Assembly (NCBI GenBank): GCA_900542835.1
Contig: UQPB01000006.1
Location: forward strand, 1-64,000
Reading direction: 5' to 3'
DNA: 64,000 bases
From: an uncultured Pelosinus sp.
GTDB lineage: Bacteria; Bacillota; Negativicutes; Sporomusales; Acetonemataceae
This document shows positions 1-8,860 of this stretch, piece after piece; position 1 is the first letter of the stretch; every line of letters starts with the position of its first letter. The translations under genes were made by a program, and so were the position numbers. The notes under the pieces are model-generated. The model was not told where the DNA came from and made no database searches. It was given only the letters and a program-made list of their open reading frames with translations.

Positions 1-208
1 TGGGCTCGCGAGTCCGCCTAGTATCTGGGGCTTTCTGAACGGCCTGGTAATAAGGATTTTCAACAAACTGAAGCGCTTCGCGTCAATGGAGACGCGAAGC
101 GCTTGCTGTTTTGCTGATAATTCAGTTATTTGGAGGAGTTGCCGGTTTAAAGGCGAATACAGTAGGAAAAACGGAGAGGAGCCGCTCTCCGCGTTGGGCG
201 GTCATAGG
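1..208. other. Left edge, no gene called; strong hairpin at 71-104
   Basis: A perfect 14-bp inverted repeat (71-84 and 91-104, 6-nt loop) followed by a short T-rich stretch looks like the terminator of a gene that ends left of the window. A reading frame is open from base 2 into the next gene, but the lipoprotein signal starts only at 209, so I do not treat the upstream part as coding. Confidence 0.5.
71..110 (+). terminator. Hairpin, probable terminator
   Basis: The arms aagcgcttcgcgtc and gacgcgaagcgctt pair perfectly around a 6-nt loop, followed by gctgtttt. The T-run is short, so termination strength is uncertain. Confidence 0.5.
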
Positions 209-1147
209 ATGGCGCAAACGATTTGGCGTTTTGGCAGTCTGCTTGCGGTCGCACTGGCTGTCTGCTGGACGGCGGGATGTTCGTTTATCCCGGATAAGAG
301 CAATTATATTGATTTCCGCAAACTGGAGGCGCCGCCGGTTCTGGCTGCCGCCAACACGGACTCACCGGCGCTGCGGGTGGCGATTTCCTCTGTACTGCTG
401 CCGCAGGAAACGGTGGTATATTACCGTTCGATTGCCAATTATCTTGGCTGGCATGTGGACAGGCCGATCGTTTTGCTGCAGCGTAAAAGTTATGCGGAGA
501 TTGCGCTGCTGCTGCTGAACGGCGGTGCCGACATCGCTTTTTTTTCCTCCGGCGAATATGCCAACTACAGCGGTTTTGACGAGATTGAAATGCTGGCTTC
601 ACAGCAGCGGATGGGTCTGCCTTACTATCAGGGGTATATCATCGTGGCCCGGGACAGCAGGATCAGCGGCATTGCCGGCCTCAGAGGCCGGACGGTTGCG
701 TTTACCGATCCGCTGAGCTATTCCGGCTATACCTTTTTAGTCCATCTGCTGCGGCAGCAGAATCAGACGCCGGAAACGTTCTTCGGTCACTTTATCTATA
801 CCTACAGCCACGATAAATCCTTCCGCGCGGTCGCCAACCGGGTTGTCGACGCCGCCCCTGTCACCCGGCTGGTCTATGACCGGGCTAAGCAGAAGCAGCC
901 CGAACTGGCGGCGGCGGTAAAAATTATTGCGATGTCGCCGCCGGCCGGAATCGGTCCGGTGGTGGCGGGCAAAAGCCTCAACCAGAGCCAGCGGGAGAGT
1001 TTGCGCAAGGCTTTGCTGCAGATGCATGAGAGCCCGCAGATGGCGGAGGCGATGCAAGGACTGCTGATCGACCGGTTTGTGCCGCCGCAGCCGGAGCTGT
1101 TTGAGCCGATCCGGCGGATGCTGCGGGAGAAGAGGGGACAGCCATGA
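209..1147 (+). CDS. PhnD-like periplasmic binding lipoprotein (probable sensor accessory)
   Basis: A 312-residue protein with a hydrophobic signal ending in a lipobox-like TAGC, so it is probably a lipoprotein facing the periplasm. The body resembles the phosphonate/phosphite-type (PhnD, TIGR01098-like) substrate-binding fold: the stretch ADIAFFSSGEYANY and the following GLRGRTVAFTDPLSYSGY are typical of that family. The ATG at 209 was chosen because it directly precedes the signal peptide; the frame is open further upstream without one. The gene overlaps the histidine kinase by four bases (ATGA), so the two are coupled. A binding protein fused into a two-component operon, as in HptA-HptSR or PgtC-PgtBA, usually presents ligand to the kinase rather than feeding a transporter. 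The ligand is unknown. Confidence 0.75.
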   Translation: MAQTIWRFGSLLAVALAVCWTAGCSFIPDKSNYIDFRKLEAPPVLAAANTDSPALRVAISSVLLPQETVVYYRSIANYLGWHVDRPIVLLQRKSYAEIALLLLNGGADIAFFSSGEYANYSGFDEIEMLASQQRMGLPYYQGYIIVARDSRISGIAGLRGRTVAFTDPLSYSGYTFLVHLLRQQNQTPETFFGHFIYTYSHDKSFRAVANRVVDAAPVTRLVYDRAKQKQPELAAAVKIIAMSPPAGIGPVVAGKSLNQSQRESLRKALLQMHESPQMAEAMQGLLIDRFVPPQPELFEPIRRMLREKRGQP

Positions 1148-2571
1148 TGCTGTCACGGCTGCCGATTTATTACCGGATCGTGGCGATGGCGCTGCTGATC
1201 ATCGCGCTGCTAAGCCTTGCCACCGGTTTTATTGTCTGGGATTCCCTGGATACGATTGTTTCGCAGCAGCTGCAGAAGCGCGGCGCTGAGATCGCGGCAC
1301 ACGTAGCGATGGCCGGCGGCAATTATATCCTGATGGAGGATTTGTACAATCTTTATGAGCTGGCGGCTCAGACTGCCGCCAGCAGCGAGGATGTACGCTA
1401 TATTCTGATTCTTGACAGCAGCAGGCGCACGCTGGCGCATACCTTCCAGGGCGGCATGCCGGAAGCGCTGCTGCGGCCCATTCCCGCGCTCAGCCGCCAG
1501 ACGATAGCCGTATTGCCTTCTAATGAAGGCCCGATTCACGATATTATCGTACCGGTCGAAAACGGCGCAGCCGGCTATGTCCGGGTTGGCATGACCGAAG
1601 AATATGTCCGTACTTCGATTAATCAGCATATCAGGGGTGTGCTGATCACGGTTTTGGTTATTTGCGCCGTGGCGCTGTTTCTGTCAAGCCGGATATCGGC
1701 ACTGATCACCAAACCGGTCCGTGAACTGGCGGCGGTGGCCGAGTCGATCACCCGGGGCGAGCTGGATCTGCGGGCAGAAACCGGCGAGCGGGGCGAGGTC
1801 GGCAAGCTGGCCGCCGCATTCAATGAAATGGCAGCCAGCCTGATCAACGCCAGCGCCGACAAGGAAGTGCTGCTGGCCGAACTGCGTGACAAGGAACAAA
1901 TGCGGGATACGCTGATCGCCAAGCTGATGACGGCGCAGGAGGATGAACGCAAGCGGATTTCAAGGGAGCTGCACGATGAAACCAGCCAGGCACTGACCTC
2001 GCTGATGCTGACAATGCGGGTATTAGCGGAGGATGCGCCCAACCGGGAGCAAAAGGAGGCGCTGCTTTTGGCGCGGGATGTTGCTGCCAATATTTTGCGG
2101 GAAGTACGTGATCTGGCGATTGAACTGCGGCCGCCGGCGCTCGATGATCTCGGCCTGGCGGCGGCCATCGAGCGCTATAGCAGCAAGTTCGCCGCCCGCC
2201 ACGGCCTGCTGATCAGCCTTAATGCCAACGGCGAGCAAACGGCGATTGACGGCCAGATTGCCGTCGCCCTGTACCGCATTGTCCAGGAGAGCCTGAATAA
2301 TGTGGTTAAGCACGCCGGAGCGTCCGTCGTATCGATCGATATCGCCTTTACCCCGGACCGGATTAGCGTCGCTATCGCCGACAATGGCAAAGGCATCTCC
2401 GACGCTGATTTACGTAAAGCCCGGCAGGAAAACCGGCTCGGCCTTTATGGGATGCGGGAACGGGTTGAACTGCTGCAGGGAAGTCTCGATATCCGGCCGG
2501 CAGCCGGCAGCGGCACCGCGCTGCTGATCATGATTCCCCTGCTAACAGGGCGGAAAGGAGCGGCATCATGA
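1144..2571 (+). CDS. NarL-type sensor histidine kinase with HAMP domain
   Basis: This 475-residue membrane kinase has a first membrane segment at about 12-32, a periplasmic sensor region of about 130 residues, a second membrane segment at about 165-183, a HAMP domain to about 235, then a HisKA_3 dimerisation domain and an HATPase domain. The phospho-accepting histidine is His277 in RELHDE, the class motif of NarX/DegS-like kinases. The N box (QESLNNVVKHA) and the G boxes (ADNGKGIS, GLYGMRER) are present. It overlaps the binding-protein gene upstream and the response regulator downstream by ATGA, so all three are co-translated. No PAS or GAF domain is seen, so sensing most likely occurs in the periplasm, possibly through the upstream lipoprotein. 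Confidence 0.9.
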   Translation: MMLSRLPIYYRIVAMALLIIALLSLATGFIVWDSLDTIVSQQLQKRGAEIAAHVAMAGGNYILMEDLYNLYELAAQTAASSEDVRYILILDSSRRTLAHTFQGGMPEALLRPIPALSRQTIAVLPSNEGPIHDIIVPVENGAAGYVRVGMTEEYVRTSINQHIRGVLITVLVICAVALFLSSRISALITKPVRELAAVAESITRGELDLRAETGERGEVGKLAAAFNEMAASLINASADKEVLLAELRDKEQMRDTLIAKLMTAQEDERKRISRELHDETSQALTSLMLTMRVLAEDAPNREQKEALLLARDVAANILREVRDLAIELRPPALDDLGLAAAIERYSSKFAARHGLLISLNANGEQTAIDGQIAVALYRIVQESLNNVVKHAGASVVSIDIAFTPDRISVAIADNGKGISDADLRKARQENRLGLYGMRERVELLQGSLDIRPAAGSGTALLIMIPLLTGRKGAAS

Positions 2572-3230
2572 AGCAAAAGCTCAAGCTGCTGCTGGCGGAT
2601 GATCATAAGCTGCTGCGCGCCGGTCTGAAGCTGCTGCTGCAGCGGCATCAGGGCATGCAGGTTGTCGGCGAAGCCGAGAACGGCGAACAGACAATCCAGT
2701 TATTTGAGCAGCTGCAGCCGGATATTCTGTTGCTTGACTTGTCGATGCCGAATATGGATGGCATTGAATGCCTGAAGGAAATCAAGAGCCGTTGCCCGGC
2801 AGCGCGCATTATTGTGCTGACCATGCACGAGGATGAGAGCTATATCAAGCGGGCGATGCAGGCCGGTGCCTGCGCCTATGTGCATAAAAGCGCGGCTGAC
2901 ACCGACTTGTTCAAGGCAATTGCGGCCGTGCAGTCGGGCGGTATTTATCTCAGCCAGCAGGACTCTGATTTGCTGCTGCATGTTTTGCTCAGCCGGGAGC
3001 CGGAACCGGTTGATAAACAGGCGCCCTATGTTTTGCTCAGCCCCAGGGAGCGGGAGGTCCTGCGGCTTGTGGCCCATGGCTATTCGTTGGCTGAGACGGC
3101 GGAAAGGCTGTCGTTGAGCATTAAGACAGTCGATACCTATAAAGTTCGGCTGATGGAGAAGCTAAAGGCGAGCAAACGCAGTGAACTGGTCAGTTACGCC
3201 CTGAAGTACGGGCTGTTGTCAATTGAATAA
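2568..3230 (+). CDS. NarL/FixJ-family response regulator
   Basis: A 220-residue regulator with an N-terminal receiver domain (acidic pair Asp11-Asp12, phospho-acceptor Asp57 in LLLDLSMPN, conserved T and K in LTMHE and VHKSA) and a C-terminal LuxR-type helix-turn-helix (LSPREREVLRLVAHG ... SIKTVDTYKVRLMEKL). It starts inside the kinase stop codon (ATGA). Its likely target is the importer operon that starts 211 bp downstream, where repeated sequence motifs lie; this target is an inference from position. Confidence 0.92.
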   Translation: MKQKLKLLLADDHKLLRAGLKLLLQRHQGMQVVGEAENGEQTIQLFEQLQPDILLLDLSMPNMDGIECLKEIKSRCPAARIIVLTMHEDESYIKRAMQAGACAYVHKSAADTDLFKAIAAVQSGGIYLSQQDSDLLLHVLLSREPEPVDKQAPYVLLSPREREVLRLVAHGYSLAETAERLSLSIKTVDTYKVRLMEKLKASKRSELVSYALKYGLLSIE

Positions 3231-3240
3231 GCTGTTTGTC

Positions 3241-3366
3241 GGGGATTTTTCCGACAGCTGATTGCGGGATTTTTCCGCTACAGGACAGCCTGCCATTGTG
3301 TGATAATTTAGAAAACACACACGGCAGGCTGTTTGCTGTTAAGCAGCCAACAGCCTGCCGGCAGAC
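3241..3366 (+). promoter_or_regulatory. Repeat-rich intergenic region between two-component genes and importer
   Basis: Two copies of ggatttttccg sit 25 bp apart (about 3242-3252 and 3267-3277). They are followed by a long inverted repeat, acagcctgccattgtgtg (3285-3302) against cacacacggcaggctgt (3316-3332), and then a third copy of the arm, acagcctgccgg (about 3350). The inverted repeat could end the response-regulator transcript, and the repeated arms could be operator sites for the regulator. There is no T-run behind the hairpin, which speaks against a simple terminator. Confidence 0.45.
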
Positions 3367-3440
3367 CGGGAAGGAGGGATAGGCTTAGGTTCTCCGTGGC
3401 AACCGGTTAGATTATACGCAATGCAAGGAGGATTGGAGAA

Positions 3441-4469
3441 ATGAGTAAAAGAGGCATTCTTCTGTCAGCCATTATCGTATTGTGCGGCCTGCTGCTGGCA
3501 GGCTGCGGCAGCAGCGGCGACAAGGCGGCCGCTCCGGCGGCGGGAGGCAAAAAGCTGGTCATCTACACCTCGATGAAGGAATCGCTTATCAGCGGTATTG
3601 TTGAAGGATTTAAGAAAAAGAACCCCGGCGTTGAAGTGGACTATCAATCCGCCGGCGCCGGCAAGCTGATGGCCAAAATCGCGGCGGAGCGGCAGAGTGG
3701 CCGCATCCTGGCGGATATTATCTGGACCAGTGAGGTTCCCGACTTTTATAACATGAAAAAGGAAAACATTCTGGAACAGTATAAGACGCCGGTATTTGGC
3801 GAAATCCTCAATCCCTTTGCGGATTATGACGGCCATTTTACCGCTGCCCGGCTCGGTACGCTCGGGATCGCTGTCAATACTGACCGGATCAAAACGCCGC
3901 CGGCAGCGTGGTCCGACCTGTTTAAGCCAGAGTACAAGGGCGCCTTCGGCATTGCCGATCCCGCACTTTCCGGCACCTCCTATATGAGTGTCGCCCTGCT
4001 GGAAAAACAGTTTGGCTGGGAATTCTTCAAAAAACTGCAGGCCAATCAGGCCCGAATCGGCAAAGGGTCAGGGCAGGTCATTGACGATACCGCCTCAGGC
4101 GAGCTGGCCGCCAGCCTGGCCGTAGACTACATTACCAATGACAAAATTAAAAAAGGCGCCCATCTGGCACTGTATTACCCGCCGGAGCTGCTGCTGGCGC
4201 CCAGCCCTGTGGCTATTTTCAAGGGCAGCGCCAATCTCGACGCAGCGAAAAAATTCGTCGATTACCTTCTCAGTCAGGAGGCGCAGACGCTTATTGCCGG
4301 TGAAGGCACTCTGCCGGTGCGAGCCGATGTGAAGATTCCGGAAGCGTTCAAGCTGCCGGCGCCGGCCGACGCGCTGCAGCGTTCTATTAAAATTGACTAC
4401 CTGCAAATGATGGCTTCTAAAGAAGCGACAATTAAACAGTTTACCGATACGCTGCAAGGAAAGAAATAG
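3441..4469 (+). CDS. ABC importer substrate-binding lipoprotein, FbpA/AfuA-like
   Basis: A 342-residue extracellular solute-binding protein of family 1 (ferric-iron/AfuA-like). The lipobox LLAGC places the acylated cysteine at residue 22. The mature part begins KKLVIYTSMKESLISGIVEGF and continues with the family pattern (GAGKLMAKIAAERQSG, DIIWTSEVPDFY). A good ribosome-binding site (aaggagg) precedes the ATG. It is followed by ATPase, fused permease and second ATPase genes that complete an importer. Members of this family carry Fe3+, sugar phosphates, 2-aminoethylphosphonate or phosphoglycerate, so the substrate is open. The upstream sensor set resembles hexose-phosphate or phosphoglycerate systems. 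Confidence 0.85.
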   Translation: MSKRGILLSAIIVLCGLLLAGCGSSGDKAAAPAAGGKKLVIYTSMKESLISGIVEGFKKKNPGVEVDYQSAGAGKLMAKIAAERQSGRILADIIWTSEVPDFYNMKKENILEQYKTPVFGEILNPFADYDGHFTAARLGTLGIAVNTDRIKTPPAAWSDLFKPEYKGAFGIADPALSGTSYMSVALLEKQFGWEFFKKLQANQARIGKGSGQVIDDTASGELAASLAVDYITNDKIKKGAHLALYYPPELLLAPSPVAIFKGSANLDAAKKFVDYLLSQEAQTLIAGEGTLPVRADVKIPEAFKLPAPADALQRSIKIDYLQMMASKEATIKQFTDTLQGKK

Positions 4470-4552
4470 GGGCCTGCTGCTATCCCGCCGCTTTTTAGCG
4501 GCGCCGAATCCTGATGCGGGGCGCTTGCTGCAGGAAGACGCGGATTGGCCAG

Positions 4553-4683
4553 GCAGCGCTGACGCAGCCAGACGGGCCTTTTTCGCCCCAGGCTGCGTCA
4601 GCAAATTCCTGAAAGAGCATCGTTGTTCTGCAGTTGCGAAAATGGAAAGAATCTTCGCCAGATTTATTTAAGCAGTGCTTACC
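4553..4683. repeat. Dispersed repeat family A, left end diverged
   Basis: The right part matches the complete copy at 44044-44206: cctttttcgcc, ggctgcgtcag, a gaaagagc segment, and the terminal taagcagtgcttacc, which is the inverted form of the left end of that copy. The left terminal repeat is not recognisable here. The element ends directly in front of the ribosome-binding site of the ATPase gene at 4700. Confidence 0.6.
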
Positions 4684-4699
4684 ATGGGAGGTACAGACG

Positions 4700-5791
4700 A
4701 TGGCAATCATTCAGGTAGAAGGCATAGCCAAACGTTATGGCCAGCATCAGGTGCACCGGGATCTCACCCTGTCGATTGAGCGAGGCGAGTGCTTTACCCT
4801 GCTGGGGCCGTCCGGCTGCGGCAAGACGGTGCTGCTGCGGTTGATTGCAGGCTTTGAGACTCCCGATGCCGGCAGAATCTCAATTGATCATACCGTGGTT
4901 GCCGACCCGGCGGCGGGGATTCATATTCCTCCCGACCGCCGGGGGCTGGGAGTCGTGTTTCAGGATTACGCGGTTTGGCCGCATTTGAGTGTGTTCGATA
5001 ATGTCGGCTATCCTCTCAAAATTGCCAAACGGCCTAAAAATGAGCTGCGGGAGCGGGTCATGGAGACGCTGCGGCTGGTGGGAATGGATGGTCTTGAACG
5101 CCGTCTGCCGTCGGAGCTTTCCGGCGGTCAGCAGCAGCGGGTGGCTCTGGCAAGGGCGCTTGTCGCCAATCCGTCGCTGCTGCTGCTGGATGAACCGCTG
5201 ACCAATCTGGACGCAAATCTGCGCGAGGAAATGCGGTTTGAGATCAAGGAACTGCAGCGCAAGATGAATATCACCGTTCTCTACGTCACCCACGATCAGG
5301 AGATCGCTCTGGCCCTCTCTGACCGGCTGGCGATCATGGATGCGGCGGGAAGCATCCGGCAGACCGCCAATCCCTGGGAAATTTTTGAACGGCCGGCTGA
5401 TTCGTTCGTTTTTAATTTTATGGGCATCGCCAATTTTATGCCGGTGCGGCGGCACGGCGAAGCCTATCTGGTGGGGGATGGCGAACAGCCGGTTCCCTGG
5501 GAGCCGCCTCAGGGCGACGCAGCTAAATGGGTCGCCGCCTTTCGCCCCTCCGATGTCCGGATTGCGCCGCAGGGAAGCGGCCTCAACGGTACGGTGCGGC
5601 GGGCCAGCTTCCTCGGCGCGATGATCGACTATCTGGTAGAGGTCGACGGCACGCATTTGCGCACCAGTATCGAAACCCATGAAGCCATGACCGGCGGGCT
5701 GCTGTTTAAAGAGGGTGAGCCCTGCGTGGTCAGCTTCCGGGATCTGTTGTGGTTCAACGCCGAAAGTCTGGCGGAGGTGATGAAGCAATGA
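4700..5791 (+). CDS. ABC importer ATPase, FbpC/PotA-like (first of two)
   Basis: A 363-residue ATP-binding subunit with Walker A GPSGCGKT, Q-loop VVFQDYAVWPH, signature LSGGQQQR, Walker B LLLLDEPLTNLD and switch His in YVTHDQ, followed by a TOBE-type C-terminal domain of about 110 residues that often binds regulators or substrate. Start at 4700 because gggaggt lies 8 bases upstream; an upstream in-frame ATG at 4634 lies inside the repeat and has no ribosome-binding site. The permease gene overlaps the stop by four bases. The operon contains a second, different ATPase downstream of the permease. Confidence 0.9.
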   Translation: MAIIQVEGIAKRYGQHQVHRDLTLSIERGECFTLLGPSGCGKTVLLRLIAGFETPDAGRISIDHTVVADPAAGIHIPPDRRGLGVVFQDYAVWPHLSVFDNVGYPLKIAKRPKNELRERVMETLRLVGMDGLERRLPSELSGGQQQRVALARALVANPSLLLLDEPLTNLDANLREEMRFEIKELQRKMNITVLYVTHDQEIALALSDRLAIMDAAGSIRQTANPWEIFERPADSFVFNFMGIANFMPVRRHGEAYLVGDGEQPVPWEPPQGDAAKWVAAFRPSDVRIAPQGSGLNGTVRRASFLGAMIDYLVEVDGTHLRTSIETHEAMTGGLLFKEGEPCVVSFRDLLWFNAESLAEVMKQ

Positions 5792-7518
5792 ATACTGCCC
5801 CGCAGAAGACCGGGCTGGGAGCGCCAGCCGGCAAACCCGGCAGCGGCAGCAGCTTTGGCGCGGCCCAGGTCATCCTGTTCCTTTCCATTGCCATCCTGGT
5901 CATTGTCGTGGCTGTGCCGGTGCTACTGATTTTTTTCAACGCCTTCTGGGTGGAGGGCGAATTCAATATCAGTGATGTCGTCAAGATAATTTTAGAGCCG
6001 GAGACCTATCAGGCGTTGATTAATTCGCTGATTATCGCCGGCGGCACCACTATCGGCAGCACAATTGTCGGCACCTTTTTTGCCTGGCTGGTCACGCGCA
6101 CCGATCTGCCCTATAAACGGTTTATGAAGGCCATGTTTCTTGTGCCGTTCATGCTGCCTTCGTTTATCGGCGCGCTTGCCTGGAAAATGCTGCTTTCCCC
6201 CAACGCCGGCTTTATCAACAAATTCTTTATCAACACCTTTGGCTTCGACGGTCCGATCTTTAACATTTACAGCTATCTGGGGATCGTACTGGTTGAGGTC
6301 ATGTATTTGTTCCCCTTTGTATTTATTCAGGTGTGCGGCGCGCTGGAACGGATGGATCCGACCCTGGAGGAGTCGGCCCGCATATCCGGCGCCGGCCTGT
6401 TTACGATCACCAAAAAAATCACGATTCCGCTGGTGCTGCCCAGCATCCTCTCGGGCGCGCTGCTGATCATGCTCTACTCGATGGCTCATTTTGGCACGGT
6501 CGCCGTGCTGGGCATCGAAAATGGCATCTTCAATATCCCGACGCTGATCTATCAGCGCATCCATCAGAGCGGCGGCAGCTTCGACTCGATCCGGACCGGC
6601 ACCGTGCTGGCGACGGTGCTGGTGGTGACGGCGGCTCTCATTATCTGGCTGCAGGGCAAGATCCTGCGCAAGGGCCATTATCAGATTATCGGCGGTAAAA
6701 GCTTCCGGCCGATGGAGTTGAAGCTGCGAGCCCTGCGGCTGCCGCTGCTGCTGCTCTGCCTTGGCTATATTGGCTTTACCATTGTATTGCCGACTGCTGT
6801 CATTTTCCTGGTCGGCGGTTTGAAGACCTACGGTCTGCCGTTCACCTGGGAGAACCTCTCACTGGACAATTACAAATTCATCCTGTTTGATTACAGGGTA
6901 ACGAAAGACGCGATCTGGAACAGTGTCACCCTGGGGCTGGGGTCGGCGGTCATTACCATGTTTGCCGGGGTGATGATCTCTTACGTCATTGTCAAGATGA
7001 AGGTAAGAGGCAAAGGCATACTGGAGTTTCTGGGCATGCTGCCCTTTTCGGTCCCGGGTTCGGTCATTGCCCTGGGCGTAATTCTGGCCTGGAGCGGCAA
7101 ATATGGCGTCAATTTGTATAATACGGTGTGGATCATCCTGGTCGCCTATATCGCCCGCTATATGGCCTTCTCGCTCAGGGCCAACTCGGCGGCTCTGGAG
7201 CAGGTCCACGACTCGCTGGTGGAAGCGGCCCGCTCCTGCGGCGCTACGATGTGGCAGACGCTCCGGGACATTGTGCTGCCGCTGGTACGGCCCGGCATGC
7301 TGGCGGCCTTTTTCCTGATCTTCCTGCCCTCGCTGCGGGAGTTGACGGTGTCGATCATGCTGTACTCGCCAACCACCCGTACGATCGGCGTGGCTATCTA
7401 TACCCTTAATGAGGACGGGGAAACAGTCGTTTCGGCGGCTTTGGCCGGCATTGCCCTGCTGTTAATTATCGCCGGACAGACGCTGATTAACCGCTTTACC
7501 AGAAAGGCAGGTGCCTAG
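5788..7518 (+). CDS. ABC importer fused permease, FbpB/AfuB-like
   Basis: A 576-residue membrane protein with two complete binding-protein-dependent permease halves in one chain, about twelve membrane segments in total, as in FbpB and AfuB. Each half has an EAA-type cytoplasmic loop for ATPase contact (DPTLEESARISGAG around residue 190; HDSLVEAARSCGAT around residue 475). The ATG at 5788 overlaps the ATPase stop and follows gcggaggtg. One fused permease gives two coupling sites, so the two neighbouring ATPases could form a heterodimer; this is inference. Confidence 0.9.
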   Translation: MNTAPQKTGLGAPAGKPGSGSSFGAAQVILFLSIAILVIVVAVPVLLIFFNAFWVEGEFNISDVVKIILEPETYQALINSLIIAGGTTIGSTIVGTFFAWLVTRTDLPYKRFMKAMFLVPFMLPSFIGALAWKMLLSPNAGFINKFFINTFGFDGPIFNIYSYLGIVLVEVMYLFPFVFIQVCGALERMDPTLEESARISGAGLFTITKKITIPLVLPSILSGALLIMLYSMAHFGTVAVLGIENGIFNIPTLIYQRIHQSGGSFDSIRTGTVLATVLVVTAALIIWLQGKILRKGHYQIIGGKSFRPMELKLRALRLPLLLLCLGYIGFTIVLPTAVIFLVGGLKTYGLPFTWENLSLDNYKFILFDYRVTKDAIWNSVTLGLGSAVITMFAGVMISYVIVKMKVRGKGILEFLGMLPFSVPGSVIALGVILAWSGKYGVNLYNTVWIILVAYIARYMAFSLRANSAALEQVHDSLVEAARSCGATMWQTLRDIVLPLVRPGMLAAFFLIFLPSLRELTVSIMLYSPTTRTIGVAIYTLNEDGETVVSAALAGIALLLIIAGQTLINRFTRKAGA

Positions 7519-8583
7519 ATGTCACATGTACGCTTAGTCAATGTAGGCAAACGCTTCGGCGATGTCGCCGCTGTCGATTCGCTGAACCTGGAGATCGGCA
7601 AGGGCGAATGCTTCTCGATGCTGGGGCCGTCCGGCTGCGGCAAGACGACGACACTGCGGATGGTGGCAGGGTTCGAGGATCTCAGCGCCGGTGAGATCTA
7701 TGTCGGCGACCGGCTGATCTCGTCGCCCGAACGCAATTACTACCTGCCGCCGGAAAAGCGGAACTTCGGTATGGTTTTTCAGGCGTTTGCCGTCTGGCCG
7801 CATCTGTCTGTTTATGAGAATGTGGCGTTTCCCCTGCGCATTCGCAACCTGCCAGCCGCCGAGATCGAAAAACGCACCGGAGACGCGCTGCGTTCCACCA
7901 ACCTGCTGACCGCAGCAGAAAAGAGCCCGGCGGAACTGTCGGGAGGCGGCAAACAGCGGGTGGCCCTGGCGCGGGCCCTGGCGATTAATCCGGACGTCAT
8001 GCTCCTGGATGAGCCGCTTTCCAGCCTTGATCCGCATCTGCGTGAGGAAATGCGGTTTGAAATCAAAGATCTGCAAAAAAAATACGGCTTTTCCATCATC
8101 TACGTCACCCACGACCAGGCCGAGGCCATGGCTCTTTCCGACCGCATCCTGGTGATGAAAGCCGGCGTGGTACAGCAGATTGATACGCCGCTGGCGGTCT
8201 ACAACCGGCCGGCCAATCAGTTTGTGTTCAGTTTTATTGGCCTCTCCAACTTTCTGGAGGTCGTCCGCGAAGGCGGCAGCGCGTTTGTGCGCGACGGCGG
8301 TGCACCGCTGCCGGAGAGCCTGCTGCCGCCGGCGGATATGGCCGGCGGCGTGCTATCCCTGGCAAGTCGTCCTTCGGAGATCAATTTTGTCAGTAGCGAC
8401 GATGCCGAAGGCTTGCGCGGTGTCGTCAGCCGCAAAGCCTTTTTGGGCGAAATCGTTGATTACCAGGTTCGCATCGGCAGCCAGGAACTGCGGGTGCAGA
8501 AGGGGCGGCGCGCTGCCGGCCCCGAACTGGGCGAGGCGTGCTGCCTGCGGCTGCTGCGCCCCTTCTGGTATGCCGGGGCGTAA
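7519..8583 (+). CDS. ABC importer ATPase, FbpC/PotA-like (second)
   Basis: A 354-residue ATPase that starts in the base after the permease stop codon. It has Walker A GPSGCGKTTT, Q-loop MVFQAFAVWPH, Walker B VMLLDEPLSSLD, switch His in YVTHDQAEAMALSDR and a C-terminal TOBE-like domain. The signature reads LSGGGKQR rather than the usual LSGGQQQR, a clear difference from the first ATPase. It is the last gene of the operon, with a strong hairpin downstream. Confidence 0.9.
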   Translation: MSHVRLVNVGKRFGDVAAVDSLNLEIGKGECFSMLGPSGCGKTTTLRMVAGFEDLSAGEIYVGDRLISSPERNYYLPPEKRNFGMVFQAFAVWPHLSVYENVAFPLRIRNLPAAEIEKRTGDALRSTNLLTAAEKSPAELSGGGKQRVALARALAINPDVMLLDEPLSSLDPHLREEMRFEIKDLQKKYGFSIIYVTHDQAEAMALSDRILVMKAGVVQQIDTPLAVYNRPANQFVFSFIGLSNFLEVVREGGSAFVRDGGAPLPESLLPPADMAGGVLSLASRPSEINFVSSDDAEGLRGVVSRKAFLGEIVDYQVRIGSQELRVQKGRRAAGPELGEACCLRLLRPFWYAGA

Positions 8584-8620
8584 TGCGGCTAAGCGCGCAA
8601 AAATAATCTGACGCAACAGT

Positions 8621-8685
8621 GGCGAAGGCAACCCCGGACTCTGCGAACGCGGAGTTGGGGTTGCCTTTGTCGCATAATTTTTTTC
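8621..8685 (+). terminator. Rho-independent terminator of the importer operon
   Basis: The sequence ggcaaccccggactc pairs with gagttggggttgcc across a short loop (8627-8665), and a T-run (aattttttttc) follows at about 8677-8685. Confidence 0.75.
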
Positions 8686-8693
8686 AAATACTC

Positions 8694-8727
8694 TTGACAG
8701 GATTAGCTAAATAAGATATTTTATTTA
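8694..8727 (+). promoter_or_regulatory. ahpC promoter with overlapping palindrome
   Basis: TTGACA at 8694-8699 is followed 17 bases later by TATTTT (8717-8722). A perfect 7-bp inverted repeat, taaataa at 8708-8714 and ttattta at 8721-8727 with 6 bases between, covers the -10 region. It could be an operator for a peroxide or redox regulator such as PerR. That is inferred from gene function and A/T-rich dyad shape only. Confidence 0.5.
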
Positions 8728-8860
8728 TAGAGAATAGTTTTTGATATTAAGTAATAAGAACTATTGCTGCCGGGTAAAATAAGATGGTTTCCCGGACCGC
8801 AGCCGGATTGTCAGGGCTGTTAAGGCCTATCAATAAAAACAATAAAGGGAGGATTCAGTG

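Larger units (their letters stand above)
8584..8860. other. Importer terminator and ahpC promoter region
   Basis: This gap holds the operon terminator (8627-8665 and the T-run after it) and an A/T-rich ahpC leader with a promoter and a palindrome. No reading frame of interest is seen. Confidence 0.6.
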
